From NCBI GenBank assembly GCA_019309565.1, contig JAFDFZ010000031.1, positions 1-53,686 of the forward strand: a stretch of 53,686 nucleotides of DNA. Reading direction: 5' to 3'. This stretch comes from Deltaproteobacteria bacterium. GTDB taxonomy: Bacteria; Desulfobacterota; Desulfobacteria; Desulfobacterales; SURF-15. The notes below the pieces were generated by a model. It saw only the letters and a list, made by a program, of their open reading frames with translations. It was not told where the DNA came from and ran no database searches. Position numbers and translations under genes: made by a program. Shown piece after piece: positions 42,136-51,339 of this stretch (its first letter is position 1; every line of letters starts with the position of its first letter).

Positions 42136-43170
42136 TCATGATGGTTTCAGGATAACTTTCATCAATCCCTTTTCTCCTTTATACAGGCGTTTAAACCAGC
42201 CAGGGCCTTCAGATAAAGGAGCGGTTGCACTTAAAATGACATCCGTGTTCACTTTGCCGTTTTCGATCATATCAAGCACAGCTTCGTATTCCCCGCAAAC
42301 GGCACAGCTTCCCTGTAATCGCAACTCTCTGGTTACAACCTGCTGAACAGGGAAATTGACGGTGGGCGCAGTATTTCCCACCACTGTAACAACAGCGCCT
42401 TTACGCACACAATGGATGGCGCAGTTTACAGCCGCCTCACTGCCCACGGCTTCGAAGGCAATATCCGCACCGCGGCTGCCTGTTAGGGCGAACACCTCCT
42501 TTGGCACATCGCATTTATTTGGATTTAAGCCCGCAGTGGCACCCAGTGTCAGTGCTAAATTCAGCTTTTCCTGCTCAATATCTATTGCGATGATTTTTCC
42601 GCAGCCGGCGGCGTTCAATTGCTGTATGATGAAGGTACCGATCATGCCGGCTCCCACCACGACCGCTGAATCGTTAAGCGATATGGGTGTCAGGTTGATG
42701 GCATGAAGCGCCACCGCCACCGGCTCTACCATGGCCGCCTGCTCGAAGCTCACATTTTCCGGAATTCGATAAAGAATGTGTTCAGGCACAACCACATACT
42801 CGGCAAAGGCGCCATGTCGCCTGTAATCACCGCAGGAAACCCCCAGCACCATCCGGCCGTCGCTTAGATTGTATTGTCCTTTGCGCGTATACCAATCCTC
42901 AAGCGGGTATATCGTGGAGTCAAAGGTAACCCGATCCCCCTCAACCCAGCCTGTCACGTTTCCACCCACCGCTTCGATTACACCGGACGCTTCATGCCCC
43001 ATGATCAACGGTGGTATCCGCCTGCCGGTGCTTCCGTCCATGCCATGAACATCACTGCCGCAAATGCCACAGGCTTTTACCTGTACCAAAACGTCGTTTG
43101 GACCATATTCCGGATCGGCGACCTCTTCATAGCTTAAACGGTTATATTCCTTTAAGATCAACGCCTTCAT
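42136..43170 (-). CDS. Zinc-dependent alcohol/polyol dehydrogenase (MDR family)
   Basis: A 344-residue medium-chain dehydrogenase. The catalytic-zinc ligands are in VKACGICGSDVHGMDG and MGHEASGVIEAVGG, and the NAD loop is VVGAGMIGTFIIQQL. The four cysteines that normally bind the structural zinc are missing: the loop reads STIYPLEDWYTRKGQYNLS. Sorbitol-dehydrogenase-type enzymes also lack this zinc, so the protein may act on a polyol or threonine-like substrate. It is the first of a minus-strand pair with the Cys-rich protein. A conserved-arm repeat lies directly upstream. Confidence 0.88.
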   Translation of the reverse strand: MKALILKEYNRLSYEEVADPEYGPNDVLVQVKACGICGSDVHGMDGSTGRRIPPLIMGHEASGVIEAVGGNVTGWVEGDRVTFDSTIYPLEDWYTRKGQYNLSDGRMVLGVSCGDYRRHGAFAEYVVVPEHILYRIPENVSFEQAAMVEPVAVALHAINLTPISLNDSAVVVGAGMIGTFIIQQLNAAGCGKIIAIDIEQEKLNLALTLGATAGLNPNKCDVPKEVFALTGSRGADIAFEAVGSEAAVNCAIHCVRKGAVVTVVGNTAPTVNFPVQQVVTRELRLQGSCAVCGEYEAVLDMIENGKVNTDVILSATAPLSEGPGWFKRLYKGEKGLMKVILKPS

Positions 43171-43224
43171 GAATGTTTACTCCTTTTTTTTACACAGCCG
43201 AAAACTTTAAGCCGTCGTATCGAT

Positions 43225-43459
43225 TTAGGCACTTATCAACCTCAGATCGACAATTTGTTGTCGTTATTGAATTACACGTTGTTAGTAGGGGTTAATAGTG
43301 AACTAAACCCCGTTGTGTTAATACAAACCAAAAGGCACAGTTGTCTGTTACCGATTAATCATCCACTTTAGATCACTTTAGATCACTTACAACTGGGTTT
43401 TTATTTCAACTGCCCCAAAGGGGCCACTTTTTCCGAGCAAACTCTCGGGAAAAGCGTAG
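43225..43459. repeat. Conserved-arm repeat, copy B (235 bp)
   Basis: The left arm 43225-43307 and right arm 43364-43459 match copy A (22307-22571) almost perfectly, whereas the 56-bp centre (43308-43363) does not. The centre opens CCCCGTTGTG directly after TAAA, like the first bases of the MITE-like element (TAAA then CCCCGTT). A weaker relative of the right arm lies at 44831-44913. No gene is present. Confidence 0.85.
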
Positions 43460-43516
43460 GAACTAGTAATATAATCAGTTCTTTTCTTTAATCGGGAAAA
43501 ACTCGAAAATAAGAAC

Positions 43517-44806
43517 TCACCCTAGTTTCTCAAAGAGCATATCTGCAATTTGAACAAGCGTTTCATCCTCCATGAAGGGAGAGACAATCTGAACCCCCTG
43601 TGGCAGTGAGAACCTGTCCTTTCCTGCAGGAAGCGTTACAACCGGAAGACCTGCCGATGTCCAGGGAAGGTTCATAACAGCATCCCCGGTACTTTGCAAT
43701 CCTTTTGGGGCGTGATCGGTTGCAGGAGGGCAGATCCAGCACCAAATCCCTTCTTCCCGCATTTGCTGCTTGATACGCTGACGTAATGTGCACCGTTCTT
43801 TTCTGAGCGCCTCTATCTCATCATCTTTGATCAAAAGCCCTTTTTCGATTTGCTTTAAGGTGCGCGGCCGATACAGATGCCTATTCGCCTCAAACCAGGG
43901 GGAATGATACCGCGCCATTTCTGCTGCGATAAGCCGCCGGTGGTTTTTCTCAATAGTATTGAAATCAGAAAAGGTCTGAATACGTTTAACATTACAACCG
44001 GCGCGACGCATCCGCTCCAGTTGATCTTCAAAAAAAACTCTCCCGTTGGCGGAGGTTCGATCCAGATAGGGCCCATCAGGCACCCCGAACACCACATCCT
44101 CTAAAAACAATTTGTCCGGCAAACCTCTCCAGTTATCCGTCAGCACAGCCATCGCTGCATCGATCGCTGCAGGTTCTTTACATAGTATTCCCAGATGGTC
44201 GGCAGAATTTGAGTATGGAATGACCCCGTCCATTGAGATCCTTCCGAAGCTGGGTTTAAATCCCACTATCCCGCAAAAGGCCGCCGGCCGAATCACCGAT
44301 CCCACCGTTTGAGACCCCAGCGCCAAGGGGAAAAAGCCGCTGGCAACCGCGGCAGCAGAACCACTGCTGGATCCACCCGGTGTATGTTCCAAATTATGCG
44401 GGTTACGCGTCGGGCCGGGTTCATTATAAGCAAACTCTGTGGTAACCGTTTTTGCCGCGATAATTGCACCGTCACGTCTAAGCCTTGAAACACAATCGGC
44501 CTCGGCTCCCTCGAACAGTTCGGCAGGAAGCGCAGATCCACAGCGTGTGGGAAAACCGTCAGTCCGTATGATATCTTTAATACCTACAGGAATCCCGAAA
44601 AGAGCTGGGCGCAGGTGCGGTTCCGGATACCGTTCAACAAGTGCTTTAGCATCAGACAGAAGCCTTTTCCGATCAAATGTACCGGGTATTAAAGCATGGA
44701 TTTTGGGTTCCTGCGCTTCAATTATACGGCAAAGTTCTTCTAAATATTCAAACAAATCAAGCTGTCCGCTTCGAAGTTTGGATGCAAGCTCATATTTTTT
44801 CATCAT
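43517..44806 (-). CDS. Amidase-signature family amidohydrolase
   Basis: A 429-residue enzyme of the amidase signature family. The catalytic Lys lies in GIPVGIKDI, the cis-Ser in GGSSSGSAAAVASG and the nucleophile Ser in the SQTVGSVIRPAAFCG block (usually GS-D/T-G-G-S-I-R-x-P-A). It hydrolyses an amide bond, for example in an aryl amide or malonamide; the substrate is not readable. It is slightly shorter than the 460-500 residues typical of the family. It is followed by the conserved-arm repeat, so it is separated from the alcohol dehydrogenase. Confidence 0.88.
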   Translation of the reverse strand: MMKKYELASKLRSGQLDLFEYLEELCRIIEAQEPKIHALIPGTFDRKRLLSDAKALVERYPEPHLRPALFGIPVGIKDIIRTDGFPTRCGSALPAELFEGAEADCVSRLRRDGAIIAAKTVTTEFAYNEPGPTRNPHNLEHTPGGSSSGSAAAVASGFFPLALGSQTVGSVIRPAAFCGIVGFKPSFGRISMDGVIPYSNSADHLGILCKEPAAIDAAMAVLTDNWRGLPDKLFLEDVVFGVPDGPYLDRTSANGRVFFEDQLERMRRAGCNVKRIQTFSDFNTIEKNHRRLIAAEMARYHSPWFEANRHLYRPRTLKQIEKGLLIKDDEIEALRKERCTLRQRIKQQMREEGIWCWICPPATDHAPKGLQSTGDAVMNLPWTSAGLPVVTLPAGKDRFSLPQGVQIVSPFMEDETLVQIADMLFEKLG

Positions 44807-45319
44807 CTTAACCCTATTTTCTTGCTAAGTTCCGTAGATTACTTACAGTCGAGTTCTTATTTCAACTGCCCTTAAATAGGTCACTTTTTCCGATTAAAGT
44901 CCCAGAAAAGGCCTATGTCTTATTGGTATCACAATGCTATACATCTTTCAATCAATGAAAGGTTTACCCCGTAGTTGCATAAATCACATAGTAGAATTGC
45001 CATTTTGCCCTTTCAGAAACGGCATTTGTCTTGGTGGCAATGGATTTTCTTGAAACAACAATTGGCGAAATCCAGAAATCATATGGCAAAATGGCCCGCA
45101 TGCATTATTTATAAGTATATAACGACTGCCCCCTTTGAGTGGTTTTGCAACAACGAGGTTTACTACTGCGGTTTCCGCTGGATTATCGTAGGAATATTTG
45201 ACAAATCAGCAAGCCGGTGATAAGGATATTCATTAACATCTTAACCTGAACTCTATCCATTCTTCTCAAACCAGTTACCATTAACTGTACTTACTTAAAC
45301 GTTTTTGGAGGTAGCCGAA
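44807..45319. other. Repeat-bearing 513-bp spacer before the Old-Yellow-Enzyme gene
   Basis: No gene is present. It holds a degenerate right arm of the conserved-arm repeat (44831-44913), an 11-bp inverted repeat GCCATTTTGCC/GGCAAAATGGC at 44999-45009 and 45085-45095, and the dispersed segment at 45131-45154. The last bases GGAGG are the ribosome binding site of the next gene. Confidence 0.55.
45131..45154 (+). repeat. Dispersed intergenic repeat segment, copy 3
   Basis: CCCTTTGAGTGGTTTTGCAA and the next 4 bases match copy 1 at 15687-15710 in 23 of 24 positions. About 160 bp upstream, at 44974, the short string AGTTGCATAAATCACAT resembles AGTTGTATAAATCATAT at 15643 beside copy 1, so a larger degenerate element is shared. 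Confidence 0.55.
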
Positions 45320-47251
45320 ATGAATCTCGATCGTCTTTTCAATCCGATTTCCGTAAAAGGTCTGAAATTACCAAACCGAATAGTGATGCCCCCAATGGCC
45401 ACCAATTATGCCTCACCTGAAGGTTTTGTAACCGAAAGACAGATCGCCTACTACGTTGAACGCGCAAAGGGAGGCGTTGGCTATATCACGGTTGAACACA
45501 CCGGCATTCTTCAACAGGGCAAAGCAAGCCCCAGAATGTTGCTGATAAGTACAGATGAACATGCGGCTTACATCAAGCAACTGATTGATGCAGTGCATGA
45601 AGCCGGGGCCAGAATCTTTGTACAGATCAATCATGCCGGAAGACAAACAACGCCTGCTGTAACCGGAATGCCGATCGTCGGTCCCTCTGCCGTATCTCAC
45701 TTACCTCATCCGCCTCAAGAAATGATCCCCAGGCAGCTGTCCGTGCGGGAAATCGAAGAAATTATTGAGGCGTTTACAACCGCCGCCCATCGCGTAAAAG
45801 AGGCCGGTGCCGATGGTGTGGAACTTCATATGGCCCACGGCTATCTCATTTGTTCCTTTCTTTCGCCCTTTTCAAACAAGCGGACAGATTCATATGGTGG
45901 TGATCTTAACGCAAGGGCAAGACTTGCAGTGGAAGTGCTTCGATCTGTACGAAACCGGGTCGGCGAGGATTTTCCCGTAAGCTGCCGATTGAGCGCAGAC
46001 GAATACGTTGAGGGTGGCTTAAAGATAGAAGAAACAAGACAGATAGCCAGGATTTTAGAAAACGAAGGGGCGGATATCCTTCATGTATCGGCTGCAAATG
46101 CCGCCTCAGTATACATGAACCACCCTCCGTATTACTTGCCGGAAGGGGTTTTCGTCCCTTTTGCCGAGGCAATCAAATCGGAAGTTCAGATACCCGTAAT
46201 CACGGTAGGAAGAATCAGAACCCCTGCAATGGCCGATCAGATAATAAAAGAAGGCCGGGCGGATTTGGTTGCCATGGGCAGAGCCTTACTTGCAGATCCC
46301 CATCTCCCCAACAAGGCAAAAGAAGGCCGGTTTGAAGATATCATTCCCTGCATATCATGCAACAAATGCATAGCAACCTTAAGAAAAGATTCGGTAGGGT
46401 GTTCGGTTAACCCAAAGACAGGGTGCGAACTCACATTTCAAATTTCAAAAACAAATGACCCAAAGCATATATGGGTTGTCGGCGGGGGACCCGGGGGGCT
46501 GAAGGCAGCAGAGGTAGCAGCGGAAAGAGGTCACCGGGTGACGCTTTTTGAAAAGAAAGAAAAGTTGGGTGGCAGGGTAAGAGTCGGTGCCAGTCCTCCC
46601 GGGAAGCAAGTCCTGATTGAATTTATCGACTATCTTGAAGGGCGGATTAAAGCGCTCGGTGTCTCTCTGGAAACCAACCGGGAGTTTAAAGTGCAGATGG
46701 TGGATGAAGACAGACCGGATGCCGTGATTGTCGCCACAGGAGCGTTACCCGTGTTTCCGGATTTGCCAGGTGTTGAAGGCAGTGGAGCTCTTACGGTTGA
46801 TGAGGCGCTTTCCGGAAAAAAGATGGTAGGTGACAAGATTCTCGTGGTGGGCGGCGGGGGAACCGGTGCTGAAATTGCAGATTTCTTTTCAGAGCAGGGA
46901 AAGGATGTCACAATCGTTGAAATGCTGGAGACCATCGCATCAGATCTGGTCATTCATTTACAGTACCATCTCTTAAAGCGCCTGGAAGACAAAGGAGTGA
47001 AGATCCTCACATCAACCAAAGTGATAGAATTGGGGAAAGGCTATGTGCAGGTACAGGATGCGGCCGGAACCAAACGGATGGATGGTTTTGATACCATTGT
47101 GCTTGCGGTTGGAGGTGAGGTACCAAACAACAGCGTATACAAAAGCCTTGAAGGGAAAGTGTCAGAACTTCACATCATCGGAGATGCTGTTAAACCGCGG
47201 GAGATCATAGATGCGGTTATCGAAGGAGCCCGAACCGCCCTTGAAATATGA
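45320..47251 (+). CDS. Old Yellow Enzyme/2,4-dienoyl-CoA reductase-type flavoprotein
   Basis: A 643-residue multidomain oxidoreductase. Residues about 1-340 form the FMN barrel (LPNRIVMPPMATNY, HAGRQTTPAV, the HMAHGYLICSFLSPFSNKR active-site block). The cluster ligands follow in CISCNKCIATL and GCSVNP. The C-terminal half has two nucleotide loops, VVGGGPGGLKAAEVA for FAD and VVGGGGTGAEIAD for NAD(P)H. Enzymes of this design reduce enoyl-CoA, enoate or nitro compounds, or demethylate amines. ATG 45320 is chosen because GGAGG lies 8 nt upstream. It leads a plus-strand run with the ABC importer and a short-chain dehydrogenase. Confidence 0.92.
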   Translation: MNLDRLFNPISVKGLKLPNRIVMPPMATNYASPEGFVTERQIAYYVERAKGGVGYITVEHTGILQQGKASPRMLLISTDEHAAYIKQLIDAVHEAGARIFVQINHAGRQTTPAVTGMPIVGPSAVSHLPHPPQEMIPRQLSVREIEEIIEAFTTAAHRVKEAGADGVELHMAHGYLICSFLSPFSNKRTDSYGGDLNARARLAVEVLRSVRNRVGEDFPVSCRLSADEYVEGGLKIEETRQIARILENEGADILHVSAANAASVYMNHPPYYLPEGVFVPFAEAIKSEVQIPVITVGRIRTPAMADQIIKEGRADLVAMGRALLADPHLPNKAKEGRFEDIIPCISCNKCIATLRKDSVGCSVNPKTGCELTFQISKTNDPKHIWVVGGGPGGLKAAEVAAERGHRVTLFEKKEKLGGRVRVGASPPGKQVLIEFIDYLEGRIKALGVSLETNREFKVQMVDEDRPDAVIVATGALPVFPDLPGVEGSGALTVDEALSGKKMVGDKILVVGGGGTGAEIADFFSEQGKDVTIVEMLETIASDLVIHLQYHLLKRLEDKGVKILTSTKVIELGKGYVQVQDAAGTKRMDGFDTIVLAVGGEVPNNSVYKSLEGKVSELHIIGDAVKPREIIDAVIEGARTALEI

Positions 47252-47386
47252 TGTAAAACAACATCTTCAGGCAAGCTGCAAGGTCTTTACTTGAAGCCCT
47301 GAAGGATCATGGAGATGCCTTTACCAGGATATGGACAGGTCCGTTTTGGTTACAATCAATCAACAAGATAGAAAGGAGGACAGGGT

Positions 47387-48742
47387 ATGAAAACGACCAT
47401 AAAAACCTTAGCAGCTCTGACAGTTATTTGTATGTTTTCGGTGATCTTTGCCGCAACCGCCGCCTCTTCAAACAAGGTCATCCATGTATGGCATACCGAA
47501 ACCAACCCCAAATCAAGACAGGCAATTGCCAACATTGTTGCCCGATTTGAAAAACTACACCCTGATATCAAAGTCGAAGCAGAAGCCCTGGCTTGGGGTG
47601 ACCTTGAAGGAAAAATCATGGCTGCATTGGCCGCAGGTTCTCCACCGGAACTCTCCCACGGTCAACCCATCACCTGTGCGGCTCTTCAGGCAAAAGGTCT
47701 GCTGCTTCCGCTTGACGAAGTGGTGGAGGCCATTGGGGAGGACAACATATGGGAGCAGATTAAGAAGGTGGGCAAATTCGGAGATCATTACTATGGGCTG
47801 GTTCACGCAGCCGGCACCTCGCTTTTGATCTACCGAAAGGATCTTGCTCAAAAGAAGGGTTTAAAAAACCCCAAAACATGGGACGATTTGCTGAACATCG
47901 CCAAAGAATTGACCATGGACACCAACGGCGACGGGAAGATAGACATATACGGGATGACCATTCCGGGAGACAACCTGTTTATCAATATTCTTTTGGGTGA
48001 GCTAACAAAAGCCAATGGCGGTATTCTGTTCGACGATCAGAACCGACCGCGTTTTACAGATAAAACGATGATAGAGACCCTGAGTTTCCTGAAAAAACTC
48101 ACCCGGTATATGCCACCGGGCTGGGAGGGGCATGGTTACAGGGAGACCTTTGCCAACATGTATGGTCAAAAAGCTGCCATGATGTATCAGGGATACGGAA
48201 GGGGAGCCTCACTTATAGAACAGTACGCACCCCCTCACATGGCAAACACCGACTATTTCGATGTATGGATCAAGCCCCATGGTCCCAGTGGAATAAAGCC
48301 CGCCGCCCAGGTGGATGAGGAACCATGGATGCTTTTCAAAGATTCCAAACACCCCAAAGCGGCCATCGAGTTTCTAAAATTTTTCTACCAGGATGAAAAC
48401 TACTTAGAATACATCCAAACCGTTCCGATCCATTTTTTCCCAATCACCAAATCCTTGAGAAAGAGCGCAGCTTACCACGCAACCCCTATGATCAAGAAAT
48501 GGAAGGGCTGGCTGGATGTCCAGGAATATTATCTTAACAACGACCTGGTAAAGCCTACGCTGGTTATCGATTGGAAAGATATGCACCAGAAACCGTACCT
48601 CATGGATATCCTGGGTTCCGGAATCCTGAAAGATATGGTCATGGAAGTCACCAAGGAAGGGGTGCCTACTGAAGAAGCAGCCGCTAAGGCGCAGAAAAAA
48701 GCCGAGGAGCTTATAAAGGACAAGGGATACGCGAGGTGGTAA
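47387..48742 (+). CDS. ABC transporter sugar-type substrate-binding protein
   Basis: A 451-residue exported protein. The signal peptide is MKTTIKTLAALTVICMF with cleavage after ATAASS. The mature part (HVWHTETNPKSRQAI, then FEKLHPDIKVEAEAL and an extracellular solute-binding family 1 layout) matches carbohydrate or glycerol-3-phosphate binding proteins. AAAGGAGG precedes the ATG. A stable hairpin after its stop (48759-48785) separates it from the permease genes, which would give more binding protein than permease. Its ligand is unknown. Confidence 0.9.
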   Translation: MKTTIKTLAALTVICMFSVIFAATAASSNKVIHVWHTETNPKSRQAIANIVARFEKLHPDIKVEAEALAWGDLEGKIMAALAAGSPPELSHGQPITCAALQAKGLLLPLDEVVEAIGEDNIWEQIKKVGKFGDHYYGLVHAAGTSLLIYRKDLAQKKGLKNPKTWDDLLNIAKELTMDTNGDGKIDIYGMTIPGDNLFINILLGELTKANGGILFDDQNRPRFTDKTMIETLSFLKKLTRYMPPGWEGHGYRETFANMYGQKAAMMYQGYGRGASLIEQYAPPHMANTDYFDVWIKPHGPSGIKPAAQVDEEPWMLFKDSKHPKAAIEFLKFFYQDENYLEYIQTVPIHFFPITKSLRKSAAYHATPMIKKWKGWLDVQEYYLNNDLVKPTLVIDWKDMHQKPYLMDILGSGILKDMVMEVTKEGVPTEEAAAKAQKKAEELIKDKGYARW

Positions 48743-48758
48743 CTGCTTAAACCGTCAA

Positions 48759-48785
48759 GCCGGAAGCCCTCATCGGGCTTCCGGC
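48759..48785 (+). terminator. Intercistronic hairpin after the binding-protein gene
   Basis: GCCGGAAGCCC (48759-48769), loop TCATC, GGGCTTCCGGC (48775-48785), an 11-bp perfect stem followed by CCTTCTTT. It is probably a leaky terminator or 3'-end stabiliser, common between binding-protein and permease genes. Confidence 0.75.
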
Positions 48786-48817
48786 CCTTCTTTCAGGAAA
48801 ACCTCATAAGCAAAGAA

Positions 48818-49693
48818 GTGAAAATAAACGAACAGAAAACCGGTCTGCTTTTGATATTGCCGTCCATCCTGTTGATCCTGGCGCTGCTGGTTTATCCGGT
48901 CGCCTATGGGGTGTGGCTTAGTTTTTTCAAAAAACACTCCTTTTTCCCTGAGCAACGATTTGTCGGTCTTGCAAACTATATTTACCTTCTTAAGAACCCT
49001 GAATTCTGGATGAGCGTGTGGTATGGCACCGTATATTCGGTAAGTACCATCTGCCTGCAGGTAATAGTCGGGGTTATCGCCGCGCTGATCGTAAACGAAT
49101 CTTTTAAAGGAAGAAACTTCGTGCGAGGAGTTATCCTCTTTCCCTATGTCATTCCAGCAGTTGTGGCTATTATTCTCTGGAAATGGCTTTTGAACAATCA
49201 GTTCGGTCTGGTGAATTATATTCTGGTATCCATCGGAATCACAGAGCAACCGATTTCATGGATGGGCAAAGACCACATCATGACGTCTCTTATTATCATA
49301 AGCGTCTGGGAATTTTTCCCTTTTGTGGTCTTAAGCGTGCTTGCGCGCATGCAGTCCATTCCACCGGCTCTTTATGAAGCGGCCAAGGTGGATGGTGCCG
49401 GCGCCTTCAGACGGTTTTTCCACGTAACACTGCCGCAGTTAAGGAACGTGCTTTTTGTGGTGATTCTGCTTAGAAGCATCTGGATGTTCACAAAGTTCGA
49501 TACCGTTTGGTTACTAACCCAGGGTGGAGGAGCCGAAAAGTACATTCGAACCCTGCCCGTTTATGCCTATATGCGAACCTTTATGTATTACCAGGCAGGT
49601 CTTGGTTCAACGCTGGCGGTCATCATGTTCCTTATTCTTGTTGGGTTTACGATGATCTATTTCAAGATGTTCAGAAGGGAGGAAGGAATTTGA
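48818..49693 (+). CDS. ABC sugar transporter permease, MalF-like
   Basis: A 291-residue membrane protein with six predicted transmembrane segments (LLLILPSILLILALLVYP is the first). The cytoplasmic EAA loop reads EAAKVDGAGAFRRFFHVTLP, the contact site for the ATPase. The start is GTG (VKINEQKTG), with only a weak ribosome binding site. Its 3' end overlaps the next permease by 4 bp. Confidence 0.9.
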   Translation: MKINEQKTGLLLILPSILLILALLVYPVAYGVWLSFFKKHSFFPEQRFVGLANYIYLLKNPEFWMSVWYGTVYSVSTICLQVIVGVIAALIVNESFKGRNFVRGVILFPYVIPAVVAIILWKWLLNNQFGLVNYILVSIGITEQPISWMGKDHIMTSLIIISVWEFFPFVVLSVLARMQSIPPALYEAAKVDGAGAFRRFFHVTLPQLRNVLFVVILLRSIWMFTKFDTVWLLTQGGGAEKYIRTLPVYAYMRTFMYYQAGLGSTLAVIMFLILVGFTMIYFKMFRREEGI

Positions 49694-50532
49694 AACCGGC
49701 CAATTCCTTGCTATCCTTGCGGGGGCAATTCATTTATGCGTGTGCTACGGTTTTGCTGGTATTGACGTCCTTCCCGTTTTTCTGGATGATGTCAACTTCT
49801 TTTAAACCATTAACGGAAATATTTGTACATCCCCCCTCTTTTCTTCCCCAAAAGGCTACCCTTGCAAATTTTATTCGACTCTTTGAACAGACTCGATTTT
49901 TGATCTATTTCAAAAACAGCATCTTTGTATCCACAAGCGCGGTCTTTTTCACCATGACTCTTGCAACCGCCGGCGCTTACAGTCTGACCCGATATAGATT
50001 CTACGGCCGGGAAAAAATGGCAAGCCTCATTCTCTTCACCTATATGTTTGCGCCGATCATGATCATCATCCCTTTCTATGTTTTGATCCGGAAAATAGGA
50101 CTGGCAAACACCCATTTTGCTTTGATACTGGCTTATACCGCCTTTTGTCTGCCCTTCAGCCTCTGGCTTCTGAGATCGTTTTTTCAGAGCATTCCACTGG
50201 ATCTGGAAGAAGCTGCCCTTACCGATGGAGCCGGAAGATTCCAGGCGGTTATATTCGTGGTTCTACCGCTTGCCCTTCCCGGTATCATTGCCACATCTAT
50301 CTTCGCGTTTATCCTGGCCTGGAATGACTATATCTTCGTAAGAATCCTTATCACTTCCGATGAACTTAAAACCCTTTCAGTCGGAATTGCAGACCTTTAC
50401 AATGCAACGGTCATCGACTGGGGAATGATCATGGCAGGCGGTATGTTGATCACGGTTCCGGTTTTGATATTTTTTGTTTTCGTTCAAAGGTACCTGATTG
50501 CAGGATGGGGCGCCGGAGCAGTAAAAGGATGA
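49690..50532 (+). CDS. ABC sugar transporter permease, MalG-like
   Basis: A 280-residue membrane protein with six predicted segments and the EAA loop EEAALTDGAGRFQAVIFVVLP. It pairs with the preceding permease to form the importer channel. TTG 49690 is chosen because GGAGGAAGG lies just upstream, it overlaps the previous stop by 4 bp, and the family length (about 275-280) then fits; the frame is open up to 49507 but that part lies inside the previous gene. No ATP-binding subunit gene follows. Confidence 0.88.
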   Translation: MKPANSLLSLRGQFIYACATVLLVLTSFPFFWMMSTSFKPLTEIFVHPPSFLPQKATLANFIRLFEQTRFLIYFKNSIFVSTSAVFFTMTLATAGAYSLTRYRFYGREKMASLILFTYMFAPIMIIIPFYVLIRKIGLANTHFALILAYTAFCLPFSLWLLRSFFQSIPLDLEEAALTDGAGRFQAVIFVVLPLALPGIIATSIFAFILAWNDYIFVRILITSDELKTLSVGIADLYNATVIDWGMIMAGGMLITVPVLIFFVFVQRYLIAGWGAGAVKG

Positions 50533-50573
50533 AATCATCATTGTGACGAAAAATACTGTCAAGGAGGCATCAG

Positions 50574-51326
50574 ATGAGACTTAAAGACAAAACCGCCCTC
50601 ATTACCGGTGGTGGTAAAGGTATTGGTGCTGCCACCGCTTTGCTGTTCGCCCGGGAAGGAGCCAGGGTGGGTATCCTCGATATCAATGAGGAGCACCTCA
50701 AGGGTTTTGCTTCACAGGCCCTGAAGGCCGAGGTGGACATCAAGACTTACAAAGGAGACGTTTCGGAAAAGGGCCAAATCCAAAGTATTATGGAACAGTT
50801 TGCTAAAGATTTTGGAAGATTCGACATTCTTGTCAACAATGCGGGCATCGTCATGCCCCGGCCGTTTCTCGAAAAAACGGTGGAAGAATGGGAAAGAACC
50901 CTTCGCGTTAATCTTATCGGCGTCTTTCTTTGTGCCCAGCTTGCAGCACCCTATATGCTGGATCAAAAGTCTGGAAAAATCATAAACATCTCCTCTATTC
51001 GGGGAATCGAACATTGCGGACGTGAAGCCATCATGGACTATAGCGCTGCAAAGATCGGAGTCATCAGCTTAACCAAGAATCTTGCCAAGGCTCTTGCCCC
51101 TCACATCAATGTCAACTGCGTGGCGCCCGGACATACCAGGACCGAAATGACCGCATCCCTGCCCGAGGAAGTTAAGCGGAACATGATTGAAGGGGCTTTT
51201 CTTAAACGAATGGCAGAGCCTGCAGATATAGCAAAGGCAATTTTGTTTCTCGCTTCAGAGGATGCAAACTTCATTACCGGCCAGGTCATTCTGGTCGACG
51301 GAGGGTTTAGCCTGAAGATGACTTAA
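50574..51326 (+). CDS. Short-chain dehydrogenase/reductase (FabG-like)
   Basis: A 250-residue classical SDR enzyme. The cofactor loop TGGGKGIGAATA, the NNAG motif, the catalytic Ser in SSIRGIEH and the YSAAK catalytic tetrad (Tyr, Lys) are all present. It reduces or oxidises a keto or hydroxy group with NAD(P)H. AAGGAGG precedes the ATG, and it follows the permease by 41 nt, so it is the last gene of the transporter operon. It may act on the imported compound. The substrate is unknown. Confidence 0.92.
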   Translation: MRLKDKTALITGGGKGIGAATALLFAREGARVGILDINEEHLKGFASQALKAEVDIKTYKGDVSEKGQIQSIMEQFAKDFGRFDILVNNAGIVMPRPFLEKTVEEWERTLRVNLIGVFLCAQLAAPYMLDQKSGKIINISSIRGIEHCGREAIMDYSAAKIGVISLTKNLAKALAPHINVNCVAPGHTRTEMTASLPEEVKRNMIEGAFLKRMAEPADIAKAILFLASEDANFITGQVILVDGGFSLKMT

Positions 51327-51339
51327 TCCTTCCGACAGC

